From CAVYBY01 sp963766935 (GTDB taxonomy: Bacteria > Actinomycetota > UBA4738 > HRBIN12), in the NCBI GenBank assembly GCA_963766935.1, contig CAVYBY010000012.1, positions 1 through 64,000 on the forward strand: a DNA stretch of 64,000 bases. Reading direction: 5' to 3'. Positions 35,172-43,336 of this stretch are shown here, piece by piece. Every line of letters starts with the position of its first letter. The stretch's first letter is position 1. The notes beneath the pieces were generated by a model. That model ran no database searches. It was given only the letters and a program-made list of their open reading frames with translations, and was not told the origin of the DNA. A program made the translations under genes and the position numbers.

Positions 35172-35555
35172 GTGGAGCGCGCGGTGATCCTGTTCGACGA
35201 CGACTGCGGCTTCTGCCGCTGGTCGGTGGTGAAGCTGCAGCGCTGGGATCGCGGCCACCGGCTCCGCCCACTTGCGTTGCAGACCGAGGAGGCCACCAGC
35301 CTGCTCGGTCCGATGGATCCGCAGACCAGGATGGCCTCCTGGCACCTGGTCACCGCCGACGGGCGCGTCCACTCCGGAGGGGATGCGGTGGCTCCCCTCG
35401 CCCGGCTCCTGCCCGCGGGAGCTCCGATCGCGGCGCTCGCGCGGACCTTCCCGGCGGCGACCTCGGCGGCCTATCGGTGGGTGACTCGGCACCGCGACGG
35501 ACTGGGTCGCGCAGTCGGCCAGCGGGCCTGTTCGGTCCAGCCGAGGAACGGCTAG
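35172..35555 (+). CDS. DCC-family (DUF393) thiol-disulphide oxidoreductase-like protein
   Basis: This 127-residue protein begins MERAVILFDDDCGFCRWSVV, the DxxCGFC motif that names the family. It continues with RLRPLALQTEEA and a WHLVTADGRVHSGGDAV stretch typical of DUF393. A redox role through the CxxC pair is assumed for the family, and substrates are unknown. The GTG start is supported by the leaderless -10 spacing. It ends with a 4-base overlap of the convergent dtd gene. Confidence 0.83.
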   Translation: MERAVILFDDDCGFCRWSVVKLQRWDRGHRLRPLALQTEEATSLLGPMDPQTRMASWHLVTADGRVHSGGDAVAPLARLLPAGAPIAALARTFPAATSAAYRWVTRHRDGLGRAVGQRACSVQPRNG

Positions 35556-35998
35556 CTCGTCCCGGTCTCCAGCACCAAGGTGAGCGGACCGTCGTTCACG
35601 AGCTCGACCGCCATGTCCGCCCCGAAACGACCGCGGGACACCGCGATGCCGCGCGACTCGAGCGCGGCCGCGAACGCCTCGACCCGCTCCGCGGCCAGCG
35701 GTGGATCCTCCGCGGCGGTCCACGAAGGCCGCCGGCCCTTCGACAGGTCGCCGTAGAGCGTGAACTGGGAGACGACCAGCGCTTCGCCTCCCACGTCGGT
35801 GATGTCGAGGTTCGTCTTGCCCTGTTCGTCGGCGAACACCCGGAGCGTGGCGATCTTGGCCGCCAGGCGTTCCGCGTCCTCGGGCACGTCACCCCGGCCG
35901 ACACCGACGAGCAACAGCAGCCCGCGTCCGATCGCCGCGATCTGGCCGCCGTCGACGCCGACGCTCGCCCGGGTCACCCGCTGCAGGACGACCCGCAC
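35552..35998 (-). CDS. dtd: D-aminoacyl-tRNA deacylase
   Basis: Dtd frees tRNA from wrongly attached D-amino acids and glycine. The 148-residue protein has the family motifs VVSQFTLYGDLSKGRRPSW and VNDGPLTLVLETG (the cross-subunit Gly-cisPro motif), and begins MRVVLQRVTRASVGVDG. The GTG follows the rel stop directly (TAG then GTG), so it is co-transcribed with rel, a common pairing in bacteria. Confidence 0.94.
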   Translation of the reverse strand: MRVVLQRVTRASVGVDGGQIAAIGRGLLLLVGVGRGDVPEDAERLAAKIATLRVFADEQGKTNLDITDVGGEALVVSQFTLYGDLSKGRRPSWTAAEDPPLAAERVEAFAAALESRGIAVSRGRFGADMAVELVNDGPLTLVLETGTS

Positions 35999-38266
35999 CT
36001 ATTGCGGGACCATCCGGTAGGCGTCGAAGACGCTCTCCACCCGCTTGACGGCCGCGAGGACGCTGGATAGATGCGCGATGTCGCCCAGCTCGAACGCAAA
36101 GCGGAGCCGGGTGATCCGGTCCTTCCCGGTGGTCGAGGTGGCCGAGAGGATGTTGACGTGATTGTCCGAGAGTGTGGTCGCGACATCGGACAGAAGCCGC
36201 ACGCGGTCGAGCGCCTCCACCTGGATGGCGACCACGAACGAGGTCGGCTTGCCCTCGGCCCACGTCACCTGGATGAGCCGTTCGGGTTCGCGCCGGAGCG
36301 ACCCGACGTTCGGACAGTCGACCCGGTGCACGCTCACACCCTGACCGCGCGTCACGAAACCGACGATGTCGTCGCCGGGCGCCGGCGTGCAGCAGCGGCC
36401 CAATCGCACCCACAGATCCGAGGTCCCCTCCACCACCACCCCGTGTGAGACCTCCGAGGGCGCGATCACGACCGGCCGCGCCAGCGGCACCTCGATCACG
36501 TCCTCCTCGATCGTCCCCGACAAGAGCCTGGAGAGCCGGGCCACGACCGATTGCGGCGAGACGCGTCCCTCCCCCACCGCGACGAACAGCGACTCGAGGT
36601 CGGGGTGGTTGAGGTCGCGCGCGACCTGCTCGAGCGTCTCCTCCGACGCGAGCCGCTTGATCGGCAGGTTCTGCTTGCGCATCGCCCGCTGGACGGCGTC
36701 GCGGCCCATCTCCATGGCGTCCTCGCGCCGCCCACGGGAGAACCATTGGCGGATCTTGTTGCGCGCGCGGGGTGTGTTGACGAACTTCAGCCAGTCCTGC
36801 GACGGTCCCTCGCCCTCGGCCTTCGAGGTGAGCACCTCGATCGACTCGCCGGTGCGCACCTCGTAGTCGAGCGGGACGAGCTTCCCGTTGACCTTCGCGC
36901 CGATCGTCCGGTGACCCACCTCGGTGTGGATCGCGTAGGCGAAGTCGACCGGTGTCGCCCCATGCGGCAGGTTGATCACGTCGCCCTTGGGCGTGAAGAC
37001 GAACACGCGGCCGCCCGAGAGGTCGATCCGAAGGCCCTCCATGAACTCCCGCGGGTCGGCCATGTCCTTCAGCCACTCCATCATCTGGCCGAGCCAGGCG
37101 AGGTCGTCCTTCGACGTCTTCGCCCCCTCCTTGTACCGCCAGTGCGCGGCAATCCCGAATTGGGCGGTGGTGTTCATTTCGCGCGTACGGATCTGGATCT
37201 CGAGCGGCGTCCCCTCTGGTCCGACCACCGTCGTGTGCAGAGACTGGTACATGTTGGGCTTGGGCATCGCCACGTAGTCCTTGAACCGTCCGGGGACGGG
37301 CTTCCACAGGACGTGCACGGCGCCGAGCGCTCCGTAGCAGTCGCGGAGCGAGCCGACCTGGATGCGGATCCCGACCAGGTCGTAGATCTCGTTGAACTCC
37401 TTGCCCCGGATCACCATCTTTTCGTAGATGGAATACAGGTGCTTCGGGCGGCCCTCGACCTCGCCCTTGATCCCCAGCTCTTTGAGCTTGTCCCGAGCCT
37501 CCGACGTCACGCGCTGGATCAGGGCCTGCCGCTGTCCCCGGCGACTTTCGACGAGCCGGGCGATCTCGTGGTACGGCCCCGGGTGCAGGGTTTTGAACGC
37601 GAGGTCCTCGAGCTCCCACTTCAACTCCTGGACGCCGAGGCGGTTGGCGAGCGGGGCGTAGATCTCGAGCGTCTCGATCGCGATCCGCCGCTGCTTCGGC
37701 TCGGCGAGCACGTCGAGCGTCCGCATGTTGTGCAGTCGGTCCGCAAGCTTGATCAGCAGCACGCGGATGTCGCCCGCCATCGCGACGATCATCTTGCGGA
37801 CGTTTTCCGCCTGCTCCTGCTCCCGGCTGCGGAACTCGAAGTGATCGAGCTTGGTAAGACCGTCCACGATCCGGCCGATCTCGGGGCCGAACTGCTCCTC
37901 GATGTCGTCGAGCGACACGTCGGTGTCCTCGACGGTGTCGTGCAGGAGCGCGGCCTGCAGGGTGGTGGTGTCGAGCCGCAGCTCCGCGAGGATCCCGGCC
38001 ACGGCGAGGGGGTGCTCGATGAAATCGCCGCCCGAGAGCCGCTTCTGGCCCTCGTGGTGGGCCTCGGCGAACCGGTAGGCGTGCTCGATCCCTTTGAGGT
38101 CGGCCTTCGGGTTGTACGAGCGAATCTTCTTGAGCAGCGGGCTCAGACCGGCGGGGGCCGACGCGTCGAGCCGGCGGCGCCGCGGCAGCGGGAGTCGGGC
38201 GCCGCGCCTTCCGGCCGGCGCGTCTCGCTGCTCGACGCCGACGTGCTCCGGCTCCGGGTTCTCCAC
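35999..38266 (-). CDS. rel: Bifunctional (p)ppGpp synthetase/hydrolase
   Basis: This enzyme makes and degrades the stringent-response alarmone (p)ppGpp. The 755-residue protein has a hydrolase HD domain (HDTVEDTDVS; KLADRLHNMRTL), a synthetase domain (GRPKHLYSIYEKM, YDLVGIRIQV), a TGS domain (VFVFTPKGDVINLPHG), a zinc-finger/helical part (RCCTPAPGDDIVGFVTRGQG) and a C-terminal ACT domain. The RFKD stretch in the synthetase matches bifunctional enzymes rather than synthetase-only RelA. The start is GTG 38266 after GGAGG. A TACACT hexamer 18 bases upstream gives a short leader. Confidence 0.95.
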   Translation of the reverse strand: MENPEPEHVGVEQRDAPAGRRGARLPLPRRRRLDASAPAGLSPLLKKIRSYNPKADLKGIEHAYRFAEAHHEGQKRLSGGDFIEHPLAVAGILAELRLDTTTLQAALLHDTVEDTDVSLDDIEEQFGPEIGRIVDGLTKLDHFEFRSREQEQAENVRKMIVAMAGDIRVLLIKLADRLHNMRTLDVLAEPKQRRIAIETLEIYAPLANRLGVQELKWELEDLAFKTLHPGPYHEIARLVESRRGQRQALIQRVTSEARDKLKELGIKGEVEGRPKHLYSIYEKMVIRGKEFNEIYDLVGIRIQVGSLRDCYGALGAVHVLWKPVPGRFKDYVAMPKPNMYQSLHTTVVGPEGTPLEIQIRTREMNTTAQFGIAAHWRYKEGAKTSKDDLAWLGQMMEWLKDMADPREFMEGLRIDLSGGRVFVFTPKGDVINLPHGATPVDFAYAIHTEVGHRTIGAKVNGKLVPLDYEVRTGESIEVLTSKAEGEGPSQDWLKFVNTPRARNKIRQWFSRGRREDAMEMGRDAVQRAMRKQNLPIKRLASEETLEQVARDLNHPDLESLFVAVGEGRVSPQSVVARLSRLLSGTIEEDVIEVPLARPVVIAPSEVSHGVVVEGTSDLWVRLGRCCTPAPGDDIVGFVTRGQGVSVHRVDCPNVGSLRREPERLIQVTWAEGKPTSFVVAIQVEALDRVRLLSDVATTLSDNHVNILSATSTTGKDRITRLRFAFELGDIAHLSSVLAAVKRVESVFDAYRMVPQ

Positions 38267-38283
38267 ACGACCACCTCCGGTCC

Positions 38284-38289
38284 AGTGTA
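38284..38289 (-). promoter_or_regulatory. Probable -10 element of rel-dtd
   Basis: TACACT would start transcription near 38277, leaving an 11-base leader that contains the GGAGG site before the rel GTG. It lies in the 43-base gap after apt. Confidence 0.5.
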
Positions 38290-38309
38290 CCGGCGGTCCT
38301 CGGTGGCCC

Positions 38310-38831
38310 TCAGTACTTGATCAGGGTGAACAGCTCGTAATCGGTGAGCCGGTCGCGGCCGTTCAGGAACCCGAGCTCGATCAGACAGGCGATGCCGCAG
38401 ACCTTTCCACCGATCGCTTCGACGAGCGAGGCGGCGGCCTCGGCGGTGCCACCGGTCGCGAGCACGTCGTCGACGACGAGCACGCGCTCCCCCGGGCGGA
38501 TGGCGTCGCGGTGCAATTCGAGCGTGGCGGTCCCGTATTCCAGCTGATAGTCCGCGTCGACCGTCTCCCAGGGCAGCTTCCCCTTCTTGCGGATGGGCAC
38601 GAACCCGGCGCCGAAGTGGTAGGCGACCGGCGAGGCGAGGATGAACCCGCGCGCCTCGATGCCGACCACCTTGTCGACGTTGCCACGGCCGAAGCGGACG
38701 ACGATCAGATCGGTGATCGTCGAAAAGGCGATGGGGTCGGCCAGGAGCGGGGTGATGTCCTTGAACACGATGCCCGGCTCGGGGAAGTCCGGCACATCGC
38801 GGACCAGCGCCCGGATCTGCTCGAGCTCCAC
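38310..38831 (-). CDS. apt: Adenine phosphoribosyltransferase
   Basis: Apt salvages adenine to AMP with PRPP. The 173-residue protein starts at GTG 38831, preceded by AGGAGG. It has VRDVPDFPEPGIVFKDITPL (family N-terminal motif), GIEARGFILASPVAY, RKKGKLPWETV, and the PRPP loop VLVVDDVLATGGTAEAA. The secD-secF-apt-rel order is widely conserved in Actinobacteria and Firmicutes. Confidence 0.95.
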   Translation of the reverse strand: MELEQIRALVRDVPDFPEPGIVFKDITPLLADPIAFSTITDLIVVRFGRGNVDKVVGIEARGFILASPVAYHFGAGFVPIRKKGKLPWETVDADYQLEYGTATLELHRDAIRPGERVLVVDDVLATGGTAEAAASLVEAIGGKVCGIACLIELGFLNGRDRLTDYELFTLIKY

Positions 38832-38835
38832 CGGC

Positions 38836-39936
38836 CTACCTCCTGCGCTTCTTCGCCGGGGGCCGTTTCCGGCTCTTCGGTCTGGGTCGGGCGCTCGCGC
38901 CGGTCCGCGCAGTGACGGCGGTCGCCGCCGCGTCCGAGGCGGCGGCGGCGGGCGCGGCCTGCTCCTTGCGCGCCGCCTTGCCGGCCTGCGCCTCCCGCGG
39001 CCGCCGCCCGTCCGTCCGGGTCTTCGCCCGCTGCCGCTCGCGGACGACGGTGAGGATCGGCGCCGCGACGAAGATGGACGAGTAGGCGCCGACGGCGACC
39101 CCAACGAACATCGCGAAGGCGAAGTCCTTGAGCGTGTCGCCACCGAACAGCAGCAGGGACAGGATCGGGATCAACACGACGAGGGACGTGTTGACCGAGC
39201 GCATCAGCACCTGGTTCAGGGACATGTTCACGACGGCGGAGTACCCGTGCCGGGACACGAGCACGGTCGACTCCGTGTTCTCCTGCACCTTGTCGTAGAT
39301 CACGACGGTGTCGTAGAGCGAGAACCCGAGGATCGTGAGGATCGCGATGACCGTCTCGGGCGTCACTTCGCGACCGGTCAGGGCATAGAACCCCGCCGTG
39401 ATCGTTACGTCGTGAATCAGCGCTACGAACGCGCCGATCGCCATCTCCGTGGAGAAGCGGAGCCCGACGTAGAGCGCGATCGCGACGAGCACGATGACGA
39501 GCCCACGGATCGCTTTGTTCGAGATCTCCTTGCCCCAGGTCGGGCCGATGTCCTCGACCGAGACCTCCTCGACGGTCGTACCGGCCAGCTTCGCCAGATC
39601 GCTTCGGAGCTGGTCGGACCCGGTGACGCTTCCGAGCGACTCCGCGCGGATCGACACGGTGTTCCCGTTGACGATCTGAACCTCCGCGTTGGCGACGCCC
39701 CCGTCGGTCAGCACGCCCTTGATCTGGTCCACCGTCAGCGCTTTCCTGATGGGAAAGCTGACCTGAGCGCCTCCTTCGAAGTCGATCGAGTAGTTGAGGC
39801 CGCGAATCACCAGCGCGCCGATGGAGATCGCAAGCAGCGCGCCGGAGAACGCGAACCACTTGTTCCGGCGCCCGACGACGTCGATGTCCGGGACGTGCTC
39901 CCCGCGGTACACGGCGACCAGATGACCGAGGTTCAC
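38836..39936 (-). CDS. secF: Protein translocase subunit SecF
   Basis: SecF works with SecD to pull exported proteins across the membrane using the proton gradient. The 366-residue protein has six membrane helices, NYSIDFEGGAQVSFPIRKA (first external part), VALIHDVTITAGFYALTG, SLYDTVVIYDKVQENTES and LMRSVNTSLVVLIPIL. The about 80-residue cytoplasmic tail is very rich in Arg, Lys, Ala and Pro, a common actinobacterial feature. The GTG overlaps the secD stop (GTGA). Confidence 0.95.
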   Translation of the reverse strand: MNLGHLVAVYRGEHVPDIDVVGRRNKWFAFSGALLAISIGALVIRGLNYSIDFEGGAQVSFPIRKALTVDQIKGVLTDGGVANAEVQIVNGNTVSIRAESLGSVTGSDQLRSDLAKLAGTTVEEVSVEDIGPTWGKEISNKAIRGLVIVLVAIALYVGLRFSTEMAIGAFVALIHDVTITAGFYALTGREVTPETVIAILTILGFSLYDTVVIYDKVQENTESTVLVSRHGYSAVVNMSLNQVLMRSVNTSLVVLIPILSLLLFGGDTLKDFAFAMFVGVAVGAYSSIFVAAPILTVVRERQRAKTRTDGRRPREAQAGKAARKEQAAPAAAASDAAATAVTARTGASARPRPKSRKRPPAKKRRR

Positions 39937-42122
39937 GATGCCTCCGGGTCCTCGTGGGGCAGACCGGCTCCGACGGCGCTCGCGAGCCCGAATCCGCGCA
40001 GGCCGACCAGCCGTTCATTCCGCGCGATCAGGAACACCGTCGGGCGCTTGAAGAAGTAGACGACGAACAGGTCGAGCAGGGTGGCGACCCCGAGCGTGAG
40101 CGCGAACCCACGGACCGAGCTGACCGCGGTCAGGTAGAGCACCGCGGCGGCGATGCCGGTCACGGCGTCCGCGGCGCGGATGGTGCGAAACGCCCGCTTG
40201 AAGGCGGGCTGGACGACGCTCCGCACCGAGCGTCCCCGGCGTGCCTCGTCCTTCAACCGCTCGAAGAAGACGATGTAGGAGTCGGCCGTGACGCCGAGCG
40301 AGATCACCAGCCCGGCCACGCCCGCCAGGCTCAGGGCATAGCCGAACTCCTTCCCCGCGATCGCGACGAGCGCGATCGCGAGCGCGGCCCAGATCGACAT
40401 CCCGAGCCAGGCGACGACGCCGAGAAGCCGGTAGTAGAAGAGCATGTAGGCAAAGAGCAGGATCAGGCCGGCGACCGCCGCGACGATGCCCTGATGGAGC
40501 GACTCCTTGCCCAGGGTCGGGCTGACGGTCTGGACCGACTGCCGCGTCAACTCGACGGGCAGCGCACCGGCGTTCAACACGGTCGCGAGGTCCTTCGATT
40601 CCTGTTGGCTGAAGTTGCCCGTGATCTCGCCGCTGCCGTTCGTGATCGGGTTGACCACGCGAGGCGACGAGATGATCTTGCGGTCGACCACGATCGCGAT
40701 CTCGTTCTGCGGCTGCGGCAGGGCCACGGCCTTCGTCGTCGCGTCGGCGAACGCCTTGGATCCCGATCCGGTGAGATCGAACGAGATGGTCCATTGGCTG
40801 GTGAGGTTCTGCTGGCTGGCGGGTTGGTTGATGGCCGTCGCCTTCGAGATCTGGTCCCCGCTGATGGCGACCGGGGCCAGGCTGAACTTGTTGCCGGAGT
40901 CGTCGAGATAGACGACCGGCTTGTCGCGAAGCGCGTCGAACGAACATGCGTCCGTGTCTCGCTCGGCCGGCGTCGCACAGGTAACCTGCGTGCCGGCGTA
41001 CGTCGCGCTGCCCGGCGAATCGACGGAGAGCACCGGCCGCTCCTCGAGCCGGGCCGTTTCGCCGATGATCTTGAGCAGGCGATCCTGACCCGTCTCCTGC
41101 TGCCGGCGAACGGCGGCGGCCCGGTCGATGAAGCAGCCCTGGTTCTGCCCTCCGGAGCTCGTGACGCAGTACTCCACGGTCTCGGGCGTCACCGAGACCC
41201 CGGCGATCGCGGCCGTGGCATCGTCCTTCGTCGCAAGGTTGCACGGCAGCGCCTCGGCTCCCGAGACGTCGAGGGCCGCATAGCCCGTCGCGCTGGCCGA
41301 TGCGCTGGCGCTGGCCGATGCGCTGGCGCTGGCCGATGCGCTGGCGCTGGCCGATGCGCTGGCACTGGATGAGGGCGTGGGTGAGGAGGAATCGGATGGC
41401 GCGGCGACCACGCAATACAGCGACTTGGTCACCTTGGTCTTCAACGTGCCCTGCGCCGCCTGGGCTTTGGCCCGCGAGTCGTAGCACGCCAGCTGCGAGC
41501 CCGCGCTGTCGTCGAGGCAGAATCCACCGGGCGCGGGGGCGGGACCCTCGGTCGGCGACGCCGACGCCGATGCCGACGGGGTCGGAGTCGGGCTCGCCGA
41601 CGTCTCGGGTTGGATCGTGATCGTCGAGATCGTGGCTTGCGCCTCTTGCTCGCTCGTGAAGCACGCGTTCGTGAGCTGAGTGCCGCCGGCGTCGACGATG
41701 CACACCTGGCTCGGCTGGGACTGAACGTTCAGCTCGTCGAGCGCGGCCGCGGCGGTCGCTCGATCGGTGCCACATCCGTAGTTCGTGCCGTCCGTGCCGA
41801 CAAGACAGAACTGCTCCTTCTGCCGCTGATCGATCGTCCCGCGGCCGGCACCGGGGATCTGCACCTCGATCGTGGTGCCCGACAGGAAGATGTCCGGCTC
41901 GCCGACACCGAAGGCGTCCACGCGGTTGCGGATGTTCTCGAGGGCGGTCTCCATGACGTCCTTGGGCGTTCCCGGCGGCGCCGAGAGGATGACCGAGACC
42001 CCGCCCTCCAGGTCGAGGCCGAGGATCGGCGAGAGCACGCCCGTCAGAAGCCCCGCGAGCGAGCCGGCGACGAGGATCGCGACGACGATCACCGAGACCC
42101 AAAGACCACGAGTCCGCTTCAC
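39933..42122 (-). CDS. secD: Protein translocase subunit SecD with a large cysteine-pair insertion
   Basis: SecD supports late protein export. The protein has 729 residues from GTG 42122 (overlapping the HD gene stop). Family parts are the first helix and LGLDLEGGVSVILSAPPG, IRNRVDAFGVGEPDI, TIEVQIPG, then DRLLKIIGETARLE, NEIAIVVDRKIISSPRV, ALPVELT and the five C-terminal helices. Between about residues 104 and 345, on the extracytoplasmic side, there is an insertion with five Cys pairs: 106/117, 141/154, 202/213, 237/294 and 319/330. Most have a C-x10-12-C spacing followed by an Ala-rich helix. The fourth pair is split by a long Ser-Ala tract. Actinobacterial SecD often has an enlarged external domain; this Cys-repeat pattern I do not recognise. 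Confidence 0.94.
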   Translation of the reverse strand: MKRTRGLWVSVIVVAILVAGSLAGLLTGVLSPILGLDLEGGVSVILSAPPGTPKDVMETALENIRNRVDAFGVGEPDIFLSGTTIEVQIPGAGRGTIDQRQKEQFCLVGTDGTNYGCGTDRATAAAALDELNVQSQPSQVCIVDAGGTQLTNACFTSEQEAQATISTITIQPETSASPTPTPSASASASPTEGPAPAPGGFCLDDSAGSQLACYDSRAKAQAAQGTLKTKVTKSLYCVVAAPSDSSSPTPSSSASASASASASASASASASASASASATGYAALDVSGAEALPCNLATKDDATAAIAGVSVTPETVEYCVTSSGGQNQGCFIDRAAAVRRQQETGQDRLLKIIGETARLEERPVLSVDSPGSATYAGTQVTCATPAERDTDACSFDALRDKPVVYLDDSGNKFSLAPVAISGDQISKATAINQPASQQNLTSQWTISFDLTGSGSKAFADATTKAVALPQPQNEIAIVVDRKIISSPRVVNPITNGSGEITGNFSQQESKDLATVLNAGALPVELTRQSVQTVSPTLGKESLHQGIVAAVAGLILLFAYMLFYYRLLGVVAWLGMSIWAALAIALVAIAGKEFGYALSLAGVAGLVISLGVTADSYIVFFERLKDEARRGRSVRSVVQPAFKRAFRTIRAADAVTGIAAAVLYLTAVSSVRGFALTLGVATLLDLFVVYFFKRPTVFLIARNERLVGLRGFGLASAVGAGLPHEDPEAS
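41290..41361 (-). repeat. Four perfect 18-bp tandem repeats encoding Ser-Ala tract of SecD
   Basis: The unit GCGCTGGCCGATGCGCTG (plus strand) occurs four times without a mismatch (41290-41307, 41308-41325, 41326-41343, 41344-41361), followed by a degraded copy. Each unit encodes three Ser-Ala pairs. Length variation by slippage would keep the frame. Confidence 0.93.
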
Positions 42123-42928
42123 GCGACCGCGGCCCCGTTGATCAGCAGCTTGAACCGGGCGTCGAGGTGGCCGGCCGCCACACGGCACATCTGCATCCGG
42201 CCCATGAAGATCTCGAAGTACTCCATGACCTGGCTGATCGAGGTGTCGATCGACAGCTCGAGGGCGATGGTCCGCGCCTCGGAGTCCACGCGCAGGAACG
42301 ACTGCTCGACGGCGAAGTTCACCCGGTCGTGGATGTCCTGCTCGATCTGGCCCGAGCGGCGCACGCGGCTTCGGTGCACGTCGGACTTGTCGGCCAGGAT
42401 GACCGCCGCCGAGATCGGTGAGATCGCCGTGCCCTCGGTTTCCTCGTGGTTCGCGATGGCGGCCATGATCGGCAGGAGATCCTGTTCGGGAACCGAATCC
42501 CGGAGTGCCTGGTAGACGAGGAGCGCGCCGGTCTGGCCGTGGGCGTCACGCGCGAGGGCGTTGCCGACGTCGTGCAGATAGCCGGCGACGCAGGCGAGCG
42601 TCGCCTGGCGCTCGTCGAAGCCGAGCCGGTGCAGGACCTGGTACGCGATGCGCGCCACCAGGTTGGCGTGACGGAAGCCGTGCTCGGTGAAACCCATGGC
42701 ATCCATGACCCGGTCCGCCGACGCGATGAACAGCGACAGCTCCTCGTTCGCCTGCACCTGCTCCAGCGAGACTGCGGGCTTCTCGCCGTCTCCGCCGTCC
42801 TCACGCGGCAGCGGCGGCGGATCCATCGATGCCGGATTCTCGGCCGCAACCGTCCCACCGGAGACGACCGGACCGACCTCGGCCCGCTCGGGCGGCTGCG
42901 GCTGCTCCTTTGCGCGACGAGACGCCAC
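42119..42928 (-). CDS. HD-domain protein (putative phosphohydrolase)
   Basis: This 269-residue protein has a Pro/Glu-rich start (residues 1-55) and then an HD domain: GFRHANLVARIAYQVLHRLG (first His), CVAGYLHDVGNALARDAHG (the HD pair) and AIANHEETEGTAISPISAAV, followed by ADKSDVHRSRVRR. The family hydrolyses phosphoester or nucleotide substrates, and the substrate here is unknown. Its place between yajC and secD, with a GTGA overlap to secD, is seen in other Gram-positive lineages but gives no clear role in secretion. Confidence 0.85.
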   Translation of the reverse strand: MASRRAKEQPQPPERAEVGPVVSGGTVAAENPASMDPPPLPREDGGDGEKPAVSLEQVQANEELSLFIASADRVMDAMGFTEHGFRHANLVARIAYQVLHRLGFDERQATLACVAGYLHDVGNALARDAHGQTGALLVYQALRDSVPEQDLLPIMAAIANHEETEGTAISPISAAVILADKSDVHRSRVRRSGQIEQDIHDRVNFAVEQSFLRVDSEARTIALELSIDTSISQVMEYFEIFMGRMQMCRVAAGHLDARFKLLINGAAVA

Positions 42929-42932
42929 GGAT

Positions 42933-43265
42933 CTACCCCGCGCCGTCGGCAGGGGCCTCGTCGTCCTCGTCGACGAGACGGCGCGAGACCCCGCCCTTCA
43001 CCATGCGGACACGGGTCCCGGGAGCGATCTCGACCGTGATCAATCCTTCGTCCTCGTCGATGTCCACGATGCTTCCGAGCATGCCGGACGTGGTCAGCAC
43101 CTCGTCGCCGACCTCGAGGCTGCCCAGAAGAGCCTGCTGAGCCTTGGCGCGGCGTTGCTGCGGCCGGATCATCAGGAAGTACATGATCGCGAACAGCGGG
43201 AGCAGGACGAAGAGAATGCTGGCCGGGTTGCTCTGATTCTGTGTGGCGGCGATGAGCGAGAGCAT
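42933..43265 (-). CDS. yajC: Preprotein translocase subunit YajC
   Basis: YajC is an accessory subunit of the SecDF complex. The 110-residue protein starts at ATG 43265 after AAGGA. It has one membrane helix (about 14-33, ILFVLLPLFAIMYFLMI), the motif RPQQRRAKAQQALLGSLEVG, and the beta part VLTTSGMLGSIVDIDEDEGL with an acidic tail. It is 4 bases upstream of the HD gene and so part of yajC-HD-secD-secF-apt. Confidence 0.93.
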   Translation of the reverse strand: MLSLIAATQNQSNPASILFVLLPLFAIMYFLMIRPQQRRAKAQQALLGSLEVGDEVLTTSGMLGSIVDIDEDEGLITVEIAPGTRVRMVKGGVSRRLVDEDDEAPADGAG

Positions 43266-43336
43266 GCCTAATCCTTCATCGGTCGGGAAACGACTTGCGA
43301 GTCTACCCGTCAAGAGCGGCGGCGATGGCCGTTTCG

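Noticed and set aside
41290..41361. CRISPR array
   Set aside because: The repeats are directly adjacent without spacers and encode Ser-Ala in the secD frame.
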